From: JAKPRU01 sp029568995
GTDB taxonomy: Bacteria; Hinthialibacterota; Hinthialibacteria; Hinthialibacterales; JAKPRU01
DNA: 17,529 nucleotides
NCBI GenBank assembly: GCA_035430965.1
Contig: DAOMHQ010000108.1
Span: 1 to 17,529, forward strand
Direction of reading: 5' to 3'
In this document: positions 1 to 6,259 of the stretch, one piece after another
Layout of the letters: each line of letters starts with the position of its first letter
Numbering within the stretch: position 1 is the stretch's first letter
Position numbers and translations under genes: made by a program
The notes under the pieces: generated by a model
Databases searched by the model: none
What the model was told of the DNA's origin: nothing
The model's input: only the letters and a program-made list of their open reading frames with translations

Positions 1-268
1 CATGTCGTTCGCCATGGGAGACCGGGTGTTGAGGGTCGTTCTCGGCGGCTTCCAGGTAGATTGCTCCGGTCGGACAAACCACGCTGCAGAGTCCGCAACC
101 GACACAGCGCTCCAGACCGTCCGGGTGGCGCTGCAGATAATGAACGCCCCGGAATCGGGGCGATTGCGGCCGCTTCTCATCGGGATAATTGAACGTGGTG
201 GGTTTGCGGAACAGGTGCTTGAACGTCAGCCCCATCCCTTTAGCGACTTCAGTGATGGCCTTCAACAT
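1..268 (-). CDS. nuoI: NADH-quinone oxidoreductase subunit I, N-terminal part (cut by window edge)
   Basis: The visible 89 residues begin MLKAITEVAKGMGLTFKHLF and contain the first ferredoxin-type 4Fe-4S motif, with cysteines at residues 55, 58, 61 and 65 (CVGCGLCSVVCPTGAI). An N-terminal amphipathic stretch followed by R-x-P-x-T-x-x-Y-P and then the cluster motif is the NuoI pattern. In the family this subunit carries clusters N6a and N6b on the peripheral arm of complex I and passes electrons toward quinone. The second cluster motif lies beyond position 1 and is not seen. The ATG is preceded by GAGG about 8 nt upstream. No other nuo gene is visible, because upstream lies fmdB rather than nuoH, so the complex I genes may continue to the left or be scattered. 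Identity is sure from the motif and N-terminus; the remainder cannot be judged. Confidence 0.88.
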   Translation of the reverse strand, partial: MLKAITEVAKGMGLTFKHLFRKPTTFNYPDEKRPQSPRFRGVHYLQRHPDGLERCVGCGLCSVVCPTGAIYLEAAENDPQHPVSHGERH

Positions 269-294
269 GTCACGCCCTCGGATCAGACATTCCT

Positions 295-330
295 ATAAGA
301 CCATCTTATCAGAAGAGCGGAGCGCGACAA
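295..330 (-). promoter_or_regulatory. weak candidate promoter with small dyad upstream of nuoI
   Basis: On the minus strand, TTGTCG (325-330) and TAAGAT (303-308) are 16 nt apart, each matching 4 of 6 bases of the sigma70 consensus. A short dyad, ATAAGA-CCA-TCTTAT (295-309), covers the -10 and would sit near the start of transcription, about 30 nt upstream of the nuoI ATG. The match is modest and could be chance. Confidence 0.25.
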
Positions 331-340
331 GGCGTTTCGG

Positions 341-571
341 TCAGGAACCGAACGGGCAGGAGCCGCCCGGGCAGGATGCCGGACCGCCGGGAAGATTGCA
401 TGAACCCATCTCGCATGGGCTTTTGGAGCCGGTACTGGTTGCAAAGACCGACAACTCACGGTTGACCGATGTCGCCCCACAAGCCGGGCAGACCGGCACA
501 TCCTTCTCGGACAGAACCAGGTCTTCAAACCGCTCGCCGCAACGGCTGCATGTGAATTCGAAGAGAGGCAT
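341..571 (-). CDS. FmdB-type zinc-ribbon protein with cysteine-rich tail
   Basis: This 76-aa protein begins MPLFEFTCSRCGERFEDLV and has the paired CxxC of the FmdB/CxxC_CxxC_SSSS family, with C8/C11 and C28/C31 likely holding one zinc. The family is widespread and named after a putative regulator of formamidase and acetamidase genes, but its function is not established. After the ribbon, a Gly/Ser/Pro-rich tail holds four more cysteines (C53, C58, C67, C72). An in-frame TTG lies three codons upstream (580), but the ATG at 571 has GGGAGG 9 nt before it and matches the usual family start. The gene lies between rpsT and nuoI on the same strand, separated from rpsT by a large inverted repeat, so it is probably a separate unit. 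Its role here is unknown. Confidence 0.82.
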   Translation of the reverse strand: MPLFEFTCSRCGERFEDLVLSEKDVPVCPACGATSVNRELSVFATSTGSKSPCEMGSCNLPGGPASCPGGSCPFGS

Positions 572-605
572 GGTGATCAACCTCCCGGGGGATAGGATTG
601 AAACA

Positions 606-673
606 GGGAGGGCGAGGCTCCAGCCGAGCAGCGAATAATAGAAAAATCAGCTCGGCTGGAGCCTCGCCCTCCC
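606..673. repeat. perfect 24-bp inverted repeat between rpsT and fmdB-like gene
   Basis: The left arm (606-629) and right arm (650-673) are exact reverse complements over 24 bp, separated by a 20-nt A/T-rich loop. The arm starts GGGAGGGCGAGGCTCC. It begins 17 bp beyond the rpsT stop codon, so it could act as a terminator or mRNA-end stabiliser. There is no U-tract after the stem on either strand, so it is not a classic intrinsic terminator. Its length and perfection resemble a dispersed REP-like or miniature palindromic element. That is inference, because only one copy lies in this window. Confidence 0.8.
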
Positions 674-690
674 GCATTGAATACCGTTTC

Positions 691-957
691 CTAGACAGCC
701 GCCGCCTGTTTGCGATTCACCGCTCTATTCAATCGGGACTTCTTTCGAGCGGCTTTCCGGCGATGAATCACATGCCGCTTCGCCGCACTGTCGATCAGCG
801 AAAAGGCCGAACGCATCAGGGTCTCGGTCTGTTCCGGATTTTCCGCACCCATCACTTTCTTGGTCAGGGTGTGGATGCGACTTTTTACATTGCGATTCCG
901 GAGACGGCGGAATTTGTCCTGTTTCAGCCGTTTCTCAGCCTGTTTGTGATTGGGCAT
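691..957 (-). CDS. rpsT: 30S ribosomal protein bS20
   Basis: The product has 88 residues, the usual length, and starts MPNHKQAEKRLKQDKFRRLRN. It is strongly basic throughout, with the S20 pattern of long helices (SRIHTLTKKV, DSAAKRHVIHRRKAARKKSRL). bS20 binds 16S rRNA early in 30S assembly. AAGGAG lies about 10 nt upstream of the ATG. It follows rpsR by only 32 bp, so it is likely the last gene of the rpsF-ssb-rpsR unit. Here rpsT takes the place where rplI (bL9) is often found. The inverted repeat at 606-673 follows the stop codon. Confidence 0.95.
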   Translation of the reverse strand: MPNHKQAEKRLKQDKFRRLRNRNVKSRIHTLTKKVMGAENPEQTETLMRSAFSLIDSAAKRHVIHRRKAARKKSRLNRAVNRKQAAAV

Positions 958-989
958 AATGGATGTTCTCCTTGGTTCCGCGTTGGGTC

Positions 990-1253
990 TCAGCGATGGG
1001 TATAGGCCATGAGCGCCATATACCGGGCACGTTTGATCGCCGTGGTGAGCATTCGCTGATGATGCGCACTGTTGCCGGTGATCCGCCGAGGCATGATCTT
1101 CCCGCGTTCCGTCACAAATTCACGCAGGATCCGGTAGTTCTTGTAGTCGATATATAAGGCCTTCTCTTCCGTAAACAGGGAAACCTTTCGCCTCCGAAAT
1201 CGGCGTCGAGGTCTTTTTCTTGCTTGTACTGCCGCTTTAGCACGTAACGTCAT
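990..1253 (-). CDS. rpsR: 30S ribosomal protein bS18
   Basis: The 87-aa product carries the bS18 core (FTEEKALYIDYKNYRILREF, then GKIMPRRITGNSAHHQRML) ending in the family's ALMAYTHR-like tail. bS18 binds the 30S platform as a dimer with bS6. An in-frame ATG also exists at 1271, but the ATG at 1253 is chosen because AGGA sits 8 nt before it and the shorter form starts MTLRAKAAVQARKRPRRRFR, a plausible basic N-terminus. The gene follows ssb, in the order rpsF-ssb-rpsR known from many bacteria. The 66-bp ssb-rpsR spacer holds a GC-rich hairpin (1276-1298). Confidence 0.94.
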   Translation of the reverse strand: MTLRAKAAVQARKRPRRRFRRRKVSLFTEEKALYIDYKNYRILREFVTERGKIMPRRITGNSAHHQRMLTTAIKRARYMALMAYTHR

Positions 1254-1275
1254 GATTCTTATCCTTTCCATATTC

Positions 1276-1298
1276 CCCTCTCTTTGCTGTAGAGAGGG
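1276..1298. repeat. GC-rich hairpin in the ssb-rpsR spacer
   Basis: An 8-bp perfect stem (1276-1283 with 1291-1298) encloses a 7-nt loop. It is followed on the plus strand by a second near-dyad (GGGGGAGTT-A-AACTCACCCC, 1301-1320) that reaches the ssb stop codon. The two together look like a small palindromic insertion rather than a terminator, since rpsR must be transcribed through it. It may tune ssb or rpsR mRNA levels. Confidence 0.55.
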
Positions 1299-1319
1299 CA
1301 GGGGGAGTTAAACTCACCC

Positions 1320-1754
1320 CTAGAAGGGGAGATCGTCATCTTTTTCGTCTTCGGGTCCGCCGGAGTCGAATGCCGGAGGTGGAGCCTCGTCATCCCCCGG
1401 TGGTGGAGGAGATTCCATCGGACCACCGGAGGAACCTCCGCGACTGCCCAGAAAACGCATGTCATCCACAACCACTTCATAAACCGTTCGATTCTCGCCC
1501 TGCTGGGTCTGGTACTTGCGCATCTGCAAGCTGCCTTGCACGGCAATCTGCTCCCCTTTTTTTACATATTGATTGATGAGTTCCGCCGTCTTCCGCCAGG
1601 CAACAAGATTGATAAAATCCGTCTCTCGTTCACCCTGGGCATTCTTGAATCGACGATCCACTGCCAGACTGAATCGGACCAACGCCACCCCGGAATTGGT
1701 GTATTTCATTTCCGGATCCCGAGTTAATCGACCGATGAGAACAATGTGGTTCAT
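1320..1754 (-). CDS. ssb: single-stranded DNA-binding protein
   Basis: The 144-aa protein starts MNHIVLIGRLTRDPEMKYT and has the SSB OB-fold over residues 1 to about 105, including FINLVAWRKTAELINQYVKKG and VVDDMRFL. A Gly/Pro/acidic linker (106-137) leads to the conserved acidic tip DDDLPF, which in the family recruits replication and repair partners. It coats single-stranded DNA as a tetramer during replication, recombination and repair. GGGAGGAG lies before the ATG, and the gene begins 29 bp after the rpsF stop. Placement between rpsF and rpsR is a classic bacterial arrangement that links SSB supply to ribosomal protein expression. Confidence 0.96.
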   Translation of the reverse strand: MNHIVLIGRLTRDPEMKYTNSGVALVRFSLAVDRRFKNAQGERETDFINLVAWRKTAELINQYVKKGEQIAVQGSLQMRKYQTQQGENRTVYEVVVDDMRFLGSRGGSSGGPMESPPPPGDDEAPPPAFDSGGPEDEKDDDLPF

Positions 1755-1783
1755 AAAGGTCTCCTCCCGCTGAGTATCGTGAA

Positions 1784-2437
1784 TTAGTCGTTGGATGGCC
1801 TCGGCTCGACTGATTCGATATCGTCCGGAGCCGAGTCCGGCACAGATTCGTCCGCGGACTCCAATGAGGGCGAGTCGAAATCCTCGGTAGAAGATTCGGC
1901 TCCCGGGTTCCTGTTGTCGTCGACTTCTCCTGGCTCAGGCTCGTCGAACTCCGGGTTGTCCGATCGATTCTCGTCTTCCACAAAGGACTCGTCAACGGGT
2001 CGACGTCTTGGGAAGATCTCCCGATCGGACGTGTGATCGGATTCCAAAGGGGGTTTGGGACTAGCTGCCGCTTTTTCGGCGGCGGCTTTCCGCTGAGCCG
2101 CATCCCGCTGTTCCTGCAATAGTCTGGCTTTGGGAACGCGGATGATCAGATGCCGCAGGATGCCGATCTGGGTGCGAATAAAAGCCCCGATTACACCGGG
2201 TAAATTGGAGGAGGCATGAAACTCAATGACATTGTAGTACCCTTCCTGGCGCTTCTTCAGTACGTAGGCCAGACGTCGAATACCCCAGGGCGTTTCTTTC
2301 TCGATCACTCCCCCGGCGCTTGTGATTCGCTCACGAAGCGCGTCATTCATGCGGGCAATGCCATCCTCGCCCAACTCCGGGTCAAGGATGTACATCATCT
2401 CATACAGAATCGGTTTCTCTTCTCTTTTCCTTGCCAT
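1784..2437 (-). CDS. rpsF: 30S ribosomal protein bS6 with long acidic C-terminal extension
   Basis: Residues 9 to about 105 form the bS6 fold: YEMMYILDPELGED, then VIEKETPWGIRRLAYVLKKRQEG and the end of the domain LRHLIIRVPKARLL. bS6 pairs with bS18 on the 30S platform. The protein is 217 aa, far longer than the usual 95-140. After a Lys/Ala/Glu-rich segment (about 106-128) comes a tail of roughly 90 residues rich in Asp, Glu, Ser and Pro. E. coli bS6 also has an acidic C-terminus that RimK extends with glutamate, but it is only a few residues long. The reading frame through the tail is open and ends at TAA 29 bp before ssb, so it is not an obvious frameshift. GGGAG lies 7 nt before the ATG. 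Confidence 0.93.
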   Translation of the reverse strand: MARKREEKPILYEMMYILDPELGEDGIARMNDALRERITSAGGVIEKETPWGIRRLAYVLKKRQEGYYNVIEFHASSNLPGVIGAFIRTQIGILRHLIIRVPKARLLQEQRDAAQRKAAAEKAAASPKPPLESDHTSDREIFPRRRPVDESFVEDENRSDNPEFDEPEPGEVDDNRNPGAESSTEDFDSPSLESADESVPDSAPDDIESVEPRPSND

Positions 2438-2512
2438 AAGGCTTCTCCCTTCGGGTTATGCTCGAACAAACCGGACGAGCAGGGGTATATGGCTTTCCGC
2501 TGTCTTCAGCGG
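2438..2512 (-). promoter_or_regulatory. structured rpsF leader, possible S6:S18-binding element
   Basis: On the minus strand just before rpsF there are two perfect hairpins. One has a 6-bp stem with a 4-nt loop (2497-2512). The second has a 6-bp stem (2476-2481 with 2459-2464) and an 11-nt loop that contains CCG. In several phyla the S6:S18 dimer represses rpsF through a leader hairpin presenting a CCG trinucleotide, so this is a reasonable place to look. I did not match the full known consensus, and the loop position of CCG differs from the usual bulge. The remainder of the 221-bp pth-rpsF spacer (to 2658) shows no convincing gene or sigma70 promoter. Confidence 0.3.
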
Positions 2513-2658
2513 ATAAGCGAGGCGATAACCGGGGAAACGACAGAGGGCGGGAAATCTCCTGCCTCTACGGCGTTCCCACGCCTTTCGCCGGTACTTCCCA
2601 TGCCGGTAACCGAAACGGCTATCACAGCACACAGATCCAAGGAACAGGTACGGAATAC

Positions 2659-3234
2659 CTACTCCAGTGTGACAACCACCTGGTTATATTGATCCATTGC
2701 GGCGATCACGCCTTGCCTGATGAAGGTCTCGAGGGCATCGGCGGCAATGGGAACCACCCGGTCGACCAGGGCGAGCTCGTCCGCCTCAAACGGAGACAGA
2801 ACATAATCGACCCAGTCTTGGGGGGACGCCCCGATGCCCAAACGCATCCGGGGAATCTCCAAGGTGCCGGCCGCTTGCAGAATCGAGGCCAGTCCGTTAT
2901 GCCCCCCATCGCTTCCCTTGATACGGATTCGAATCTTTCCCAAAGGAAGATGGAGATCATCACAGACTACCAGCGTATGTTCCGCCGCAATATCGAACCG
3001 TTCGGCCATTTCCAGCCAAGCCAGCCCCGAACGATTCATATACGTAATCGGACGAACCGCCACAACGGCGAATCCCTCCAGGTCGAACTGAGCGAACAGG
3101 CAATGACGGCCCTGTTCGTATTTTCGGACTCCTCGACGGTACGCCAATTCATCCGCAACCCGGAACCCGAAGTTGTGCCGGGTGTCCGCGTATTCCTTTC
3201 CGGGATTGCCCAAACCGAGAATGGCTCGAATCAT
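2659..3234 (-). CDS. pth: peptidyl-tRNA hydrolase
   Basis: The 191-aa product starts MIRAILGLGNPGKEYADTRH and has the Pth catalytic set: N10, H20 (catalytic base), M66-N67 in RPITYMNRSG, D92 or D93 in VVCDDLHLP, and N113 in SDGGHNGL. It frees tRNA from peptidyl-tRNAs that drop off ribosomes and is normally essential. The frame stays open upstream, but the ATG at 3234 is chosen because family members begin with this beta-strand and the extra upstream codons would overlap rplY. It starts 16 bp after the rplY stop, with only a weak SD (CGGGT), suggesting translational coupling. The order rplY-pth is common in bacteria. Confidence 0.95.
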   Translation of the reverse strand: MIRAILGLGNPGKEYADTRHNFGFRVADELAYRRGVRKYEQGRHCLFAQFDLEGFAVVAVRPITYMNRSGLAWLEMAERFDIAAEHTLVVCDDLHLPLGKIRIRIKGSDGGHNGLASILQAAGTLEIPRMRLGIGASPQDWVDYVLSPFEADELALVDRVVPIAADALETFIRQGVIAAMDQYNQVVVTLE

Positions 3235-3250
3235 ACCCGTGTCCGTGAGA

Positions 3251-3901
3251 TTACTCGGACGATTGTTCTGCAGATTCAGCGGCAGCCTCGGTCCCTTCTC
3301 CTTCCGCCGCTTCCCTGGCTGCCTCGGCAGCCGTAGCCCGGGTCGGAGATGCAATCAGCACCACCACCGCCTCCGGGTTCGACATAACTCGAACTCGTTC
3401 CGGAACCGTGATATCGCGCACATGGATGCTCTGCCCGATTCCCAGAGGCGAAATATCTACTGCAATCGCATCCGGAATCTCCAGAGGCAGACATTCAATG
3501 TTCAGTTCCCGCAACATGTGCTCCATGACACCGCCTTCTCGCTCCCCGGCACTGGACCCGGTAATATGAATCGAGACGGTGGTGAGAATCGGTCGGTCGA
3601 TAGAAATCCGCTGAAAATCAACATGCTCCAAGTCACCACGAAGTGGATTGTGCTGAAGCTCTTTCATCAGGGTCAACGTACCCTGATCCTTCCCGGCTCC
3701 GATATGGAGATTCACCAATAGATGCTCGCCTCCACTCGTGTGTAACAGTTGCCACAATTCGCGACCATCGATATCGATAGGCTGGGGGGGATCCTGACCG
3801 CCGTAGACAACCCCAGGGATTCTTCCTTCGCGACGAAGGGAGCGTGCGACTCCCTTACCGGTTTTTTTTCTGAGTGCGACGTGAAGTTCTGCGCGCTGCA
3901 T
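3251..3901 (-). CDS. rplY: 50S ribosomal protein bL25, Ctc long form
   Basis: The 216-aa protein starts MQRAELHVALRKKTGKGVAR and has the N-terminal 5S rRNA-binding L25 domain (about 1-95, with GRIPGVVYGG and NPLRGDLEHVDFQ). The TL5/Ctc beta domain follows (about 100-185). The tail (about 190-216) is Ala/Glu-rich. This long form is typical of bacteria other than the short-L25 gammaproteobacteria. TAGGAG lies 6-7 nt before the ATG, and the start matches the family N-terminus. The first 47 nt lie inside the 3' end of glmU in another frame, including an A8 run shared by both genes. Expression is probably coupled to glmU and pth. Confidence 0.95.
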   Translation of the reverse strand: MQRAELHVALRKKTGKGVARSLRREGRIPGVVYGGQDPPQPIDIDGRELWQLLHTSGGEHLLVNLHIGAGKDQGTLTLMKELQHNPLRGDLEHVDFQRISIDRPILTTVSIHITGSSAGEREGGVMEHMLRELNIECLPLEIPDAIAVDISPLGIGQSIHVRDITVPERVRVMSNPEAVVVLIASPTRATAAEAAREAAEGEGTEAAAESAEQSSE

Positions 3902-5009
3902 GAGTCACTCCTATTCCCGCTTTCATCTGAATCGGTTTGATTGCGGTGTTCTGGGTGGCGAATTCACCGGCCTGGATCAGTTTTCCACCCTGAAAATTGG
4001 CAAATGGGCCGATCCGCTCGCCTGCCGGAACGACGCATTGGCTGATATACGAACTGTTAATGCGACACCCATCCGCGATACTCGAATCATCGATCTGGGT
4101 GAGGGGACCGATCATGCATCCCTTTCCGATCGATGTATGTCCACGGATGATCGTATTGGGCTGAATAATGCTGTCGATCCCAATACTGACACCATCGTCG
4201 ATCATCGTGCTGGGCGGATCGATAATCGTTACGCCGGAAAGCATCAGGCGCTCCAGGATGCGGTCGCGCATGATCCGTTCCGCCCGCGCGAACTCGACCC
4301 GATTATTGATTCCCATCGTCTCCCGATAGTCCGGGATCTTCACCGCTTCCACCCTCTTCTTCTGGCTCACCATGATCTGAATCACATCCGGCAGATAATA
4401 CTCGCCCTGTTCATTGTCCGGGCGGATGCCTTTGAGAGCCGAAAACAGTTCCCGGCTGTCAAAAACATACATACCGGTATTAACCTCGTTCACCTTCTGC
4501 TCATAAATGTTGGCGTCTTTGTCCTCCACAATCCGCAGAACCGTGCCGTCCTGGTGACGGAGAACTCGACCATATCCTTTGGGACGGCGCATCCTCGTGG
4601 TGAGCACGGTCGCCGCCGCGTCCTGGTGCCGGTGGCGATGGATGAGAATCTCCAGGGTCTTGCGGGTCAGGAGAGGCGCATCACCGACCAGAACGAGGAT
4701 ATCTCCCGTGTATCGGTTGAAATGGTCGGAGGCACAAAGTACCGCATGTCCCGTGCCCAACTGTTCCGGCTGCAGCGCATAGTGGATATTGCGAAAACTT
4801 TTATCCTTAAGCGCCTGTTCCAGCTTCTCGTGGGCAAATCCCACCACAACCACCGTTTTGGCATCCACCAGTCCTCTTGTGGTTCGAAGCAAATGGACCA
4901 GGATCGGTTCGCCGCAGATTTCGTGCAACGCTTTCGGGATCTCGGAGCGCAACCGTGTACCGGCCCCCGCGGCCAGGATAATCGCCGATAATTTCTTTTT
5001 CGCGAGCAT
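3855..5009 (-). CDS. glmU: GlmU-type UDP-GlcNAc pyrophosphorylase lacking the acetyltransferase catalytic part
   Basis: The N-terminal nucleotidyltransferase (residues 7 to about 245) is complete: LAAGAGTRL (12-20), PKALH, QLGTGHAV (83-90), GDAPLL, GYGR (145-148), VEDKDAN, NTGMY (177-181) and GINNR (233-237). It should make UDP-N-acetylglucosamine from GlcNAc-1-phosphate and UTP for cell-wall and envelope synthesis. A left-handed beta-helix starts at about 255 but ends after about 110 residues. The protein is 384 aa, against about 450-460 for bifunctional GlmU. At IGPFANFQGG, where bifunctional enzymes have IGPFARLRPG, the substrate arginine is absent. The later helix turns with the catalytic His, Asn and Lys do not exist. 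The acetyltransferase step must therefore come from another enzyme, if it occurs. The gene lies 57 nt from a predicted start of transcription and overlaps rplY by 47 bp. Confidence 0.9.
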   Translation of the reverse strand: MLAKKKLSAIILAAGAGTRLRSEIPKALHEICGEPILVHLLRTTRGLVDAKTVVVVGFAHEKLEQALKDKSFRNIHYALQPEQLGTGHAVLCASDHFNRYTGDILVLVGDAPLLTRKTLEILIHRHRHQDAAATVLTTRMRRPKGYGRVLRHQDGTVLRIVEDKDANIYEQKVNEVNTGMYVFDSRELFSALKGIRPDNEQGEYYLPDVIQIMVSQKKRVEAVKIPDYRETMGINNRVEFARAERIMRDRILERLMLSGVTIIDPPSTMIDDGVSIGIDSIIQPNTIIRGHTSIGKGCMIGPLTQIDDSSIADGCRINSSYISQCVVPAGERIGPFANFQGGKLIQAGEFATQNTAIKPIQMKAGIGVTHAARRTSRRTQKKNR

Positions 5010-5072
5010 CGGGGGTCTGTCCGGTTTCTATCCTTGACACATCCGTGATACCGACAAGTATGCAAAGTTTAA

Positions 5073-5101
5073 ACTGTAGAGAAATGCAGGGGCTTGGTCA
5101 A
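5073..5101 (-). promoter_or_regulatory. sigma70-type promoter for glmU-rplY-pth-rpsF unit
   Basis: On the minus strand, TTGACC (5096-5101; 5 of 6 consensus) and TACAGT (5073-5078; 4 of 6) are exactly 17 nt apart. Transcription would start near 5066, about 57 nt before the glmU ATG. The -35 lies in a 6+6-bp dyad, GGCTTG-GT-CAAGCC (5091-5104), a possible operator. The ylxM promoter has the same TTGACCAA core. Confidence 0.6.
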
Positions 5102-5145
5102 GCCAAACCGCTTTGGTCGCCGGATATTTCCCCCGTACCTGGCCC

Positions 5146-5176
5146 CCTGTCGGTCTGGGGACTCGGGACCAACAGG
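5146..5176 (-). terminator. hairpin between the 114-aa gene and the glmU promoter
   Basis: A 10-bp stem (5146-5155 with 5167-5176) with one G-U pair and an 11-nt loop lies downstream of the 114-aa gene and just upstream of the glmU promoter. It fits the end of the rplS-containing transcript. No U-run follows on the minus strand, so it would be a factor-dependent or weak terminator. The rest of the 297-bp spacer 5010-5306 shows no gene that I can support. Confidence 0.35.
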
Positions 5177-5306
5177 ACCGGCTGTCTCCGTCAGATTTCT
5201 CACATCAGGGATCGGGAAAACTTTGTGGCGCAGTAAATGGAAAAACAGGAGATTTTGCCACCATAAACGGCGGAATTCCCTTTCCTCCAACCTGCAATGC
5301 GCCGAA

Positions 5307-5651
5307 TCAGAGACCCAGGAATTCCTTCGCTTTGATCACCGCCGGCGGAAGCCCGGTGTCCGGTTCACCTTCGTACCACGCTGTGTTCACCTGCTTGCTC
5401 CGCTTCATCTGGTCGAAAGTTCGAAGCAAATTACGAACAATGGTGATCAACTCGGCACGAAGTTGCGTTTCGGTGATCGATGCAAGACGGCTGTCCAATT
5501 GTTCCAGCCGCTTCATATTGTCTTCCAGACTGGAAATGCACGGAGCGATAATCCGCACCGACTTCGATTCTGCATAATCCCGAATCGTAATCAGTGTGCC
5601 GCTGATATCTCCGATCAATTCGGGAACGAAATCTTCCAGGGAAAGATCCAT
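5307..5651 (-). CDS. unrecognised 114-aa helical protein
   Basis: I do not recognise the family. The protein starts MDLSLEDFVPELIGDISGTL and is predicted by eye to be mostly helical and soluble. It has regularly spaced hydrophobic residues (about 12-90) and an aromatic/acidic patch, NTAWYEGEPDTGLPPAVIK (about 90-107). There are no membrane segments, signal peptide or metal motif, and a single cysteine at about residue 38. The ATG has a strong SD (GGAGGAG, 5 nt spacing) and directly follows an in-frame TGA of a non-coding-looking stretch. It is the last gene of the ffh-rplS strand run, before a hairpin and the glmU promoter, so it is probably co-transcribed with rplS after a 160-bp gap. No function is suggested. 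Confidence 0.65.
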   Translation of the reverse strand: MDLSLEDFVPELIGDISGTLITIRDYAESKSVRIIAPCISSLEDNMKRLEQLDSRLASITETQLRAELITIVRNLLRTFDQMKRSKQVNTAWYEGEPDTGLPPAVIKAKEFLGL

Positions 5652-5811
5652 TCATTCTCCTCCGAAGAGTGGACTGAATTCCGACGGTAACCGTCTTGCC
5701 GATCTAAGATATCTCACAATTGCATCTCTGACCAGCAGACTCCCCCATTTTGAGAATACCTCTTCAGGGCGATCCGCAAGCCCCAAAAACCGGCTGCGCC
5801 GCTGAGACAGA

Positions 5812-6240
5812 TCAGGAATCCGGAGACGTCTCCGGCGCGGCTTTGGGCGCAACTTTGGGAGCCACCTTGGTCGTTCGACGTTTCTCGCGAACCCTGGCCG
5901 CCTTGCCTTTGCGATCCCGAAGATAGTACAACTTGGCTCGCCGGACATGCCCGAGCCGAACGACTTCCAGGGAAGCGATTTGCGGGGAATGCAACGGAAA
6001 AGTTCGCTCGACCCCGACACCGTACGAGATCTTCCGCACGGTGAATGTCTCACCCAGTCCGCCTCCGGACCGACGGATCACAACCCCTTCGAACGCCTGT
6101 GTCCGGTATCGTTCTTTTCCCTCTTTCGTGACACCTTCCTGAACGCGAACGCCGACTCGGACGGTATCTCCCGGACTGAACAGCGGGACATCCTTCCGAA
6201 GTTGATTCTTCTCAAATTCCCGAAGCGCGGGATGGTCCAT
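5812..6240 (-). CDS. rplS: 50S ribosomal protein bL19
   Basis: The 142-aa product has the bL19 core: FSPGDTVRVGVRVQEG, RYRTQAFEGVVIRRSGGGLGETFTVRK, GVGVERTFPLHSP and the C-terminal RRAKLYYLRDRKGKAARV. bL19 sits at the 30S-50S interface. The core ends near residue 117, and an extra tail of about 25 residues rich in Lys, Ala, Pro and Thr follows, with a repeated K-V-A-P-K motif. An ATG exists four codons upstream (6252), but the ATG at 6240 has GGAGG 5 nt before it and is preferred. Linkage to rpsP-rimM-trmD is the classic bacterial operon, with the PF09936 gene inserted between trmD and rplS. Confidence 0.95.
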   Translation of the reverse strand: MDHPALREFEKNQLRKDVPLFSPGDTVRVGVRVQEGVTKEGKERYRTQAFEGVVIRRSGGGLGETFTVRKISYGVGVERTFPLHSPQIASLEVVRLGHVRRAKLYYLRDRKGKAARVREKRRTTKVAPKVAPKAAPETSPDS

Positions 6241-6259
6241 AATATCCTCCATTTCGCCG

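Noticed and set aside
1630..2103. A 157-aa minus-strand frame overlapping ssb and rpsF.
   Set aside because: It is a frame shadow across two clear genes, rich in Arg, Thr, Ser and Pro, without motifs.
2507..2602. A minus-strand mini-ORF of about 31 codons in the pth-rpsF spacer.
   Set aside because: No SD and no known product. The region is better explained as a leader with hairpins.
2458..3336. A 292-aa plus-strand frame opposite pth.
   Set aside because: It lies antisense to the well-supported pth gene and the rpsF leader, with no recognisable domain.
3900..4991. A 363-aa plus-strand frame opposite glmU.
   Set aside because: It is a long open frame only because of the GC-rich antisense codon pattern. 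The minus strand has all GlmU motifs.
5652..5811. Open stretch of 53 codons ending directly before the 114-aa gene (reads ...LVRDAIVRYLRS...).
   Set aside because: It has no ATG, only a TTG without SD, and overlaps the end of rplS in another frame. It may be a decayed fragment, but nothing supports a gene.
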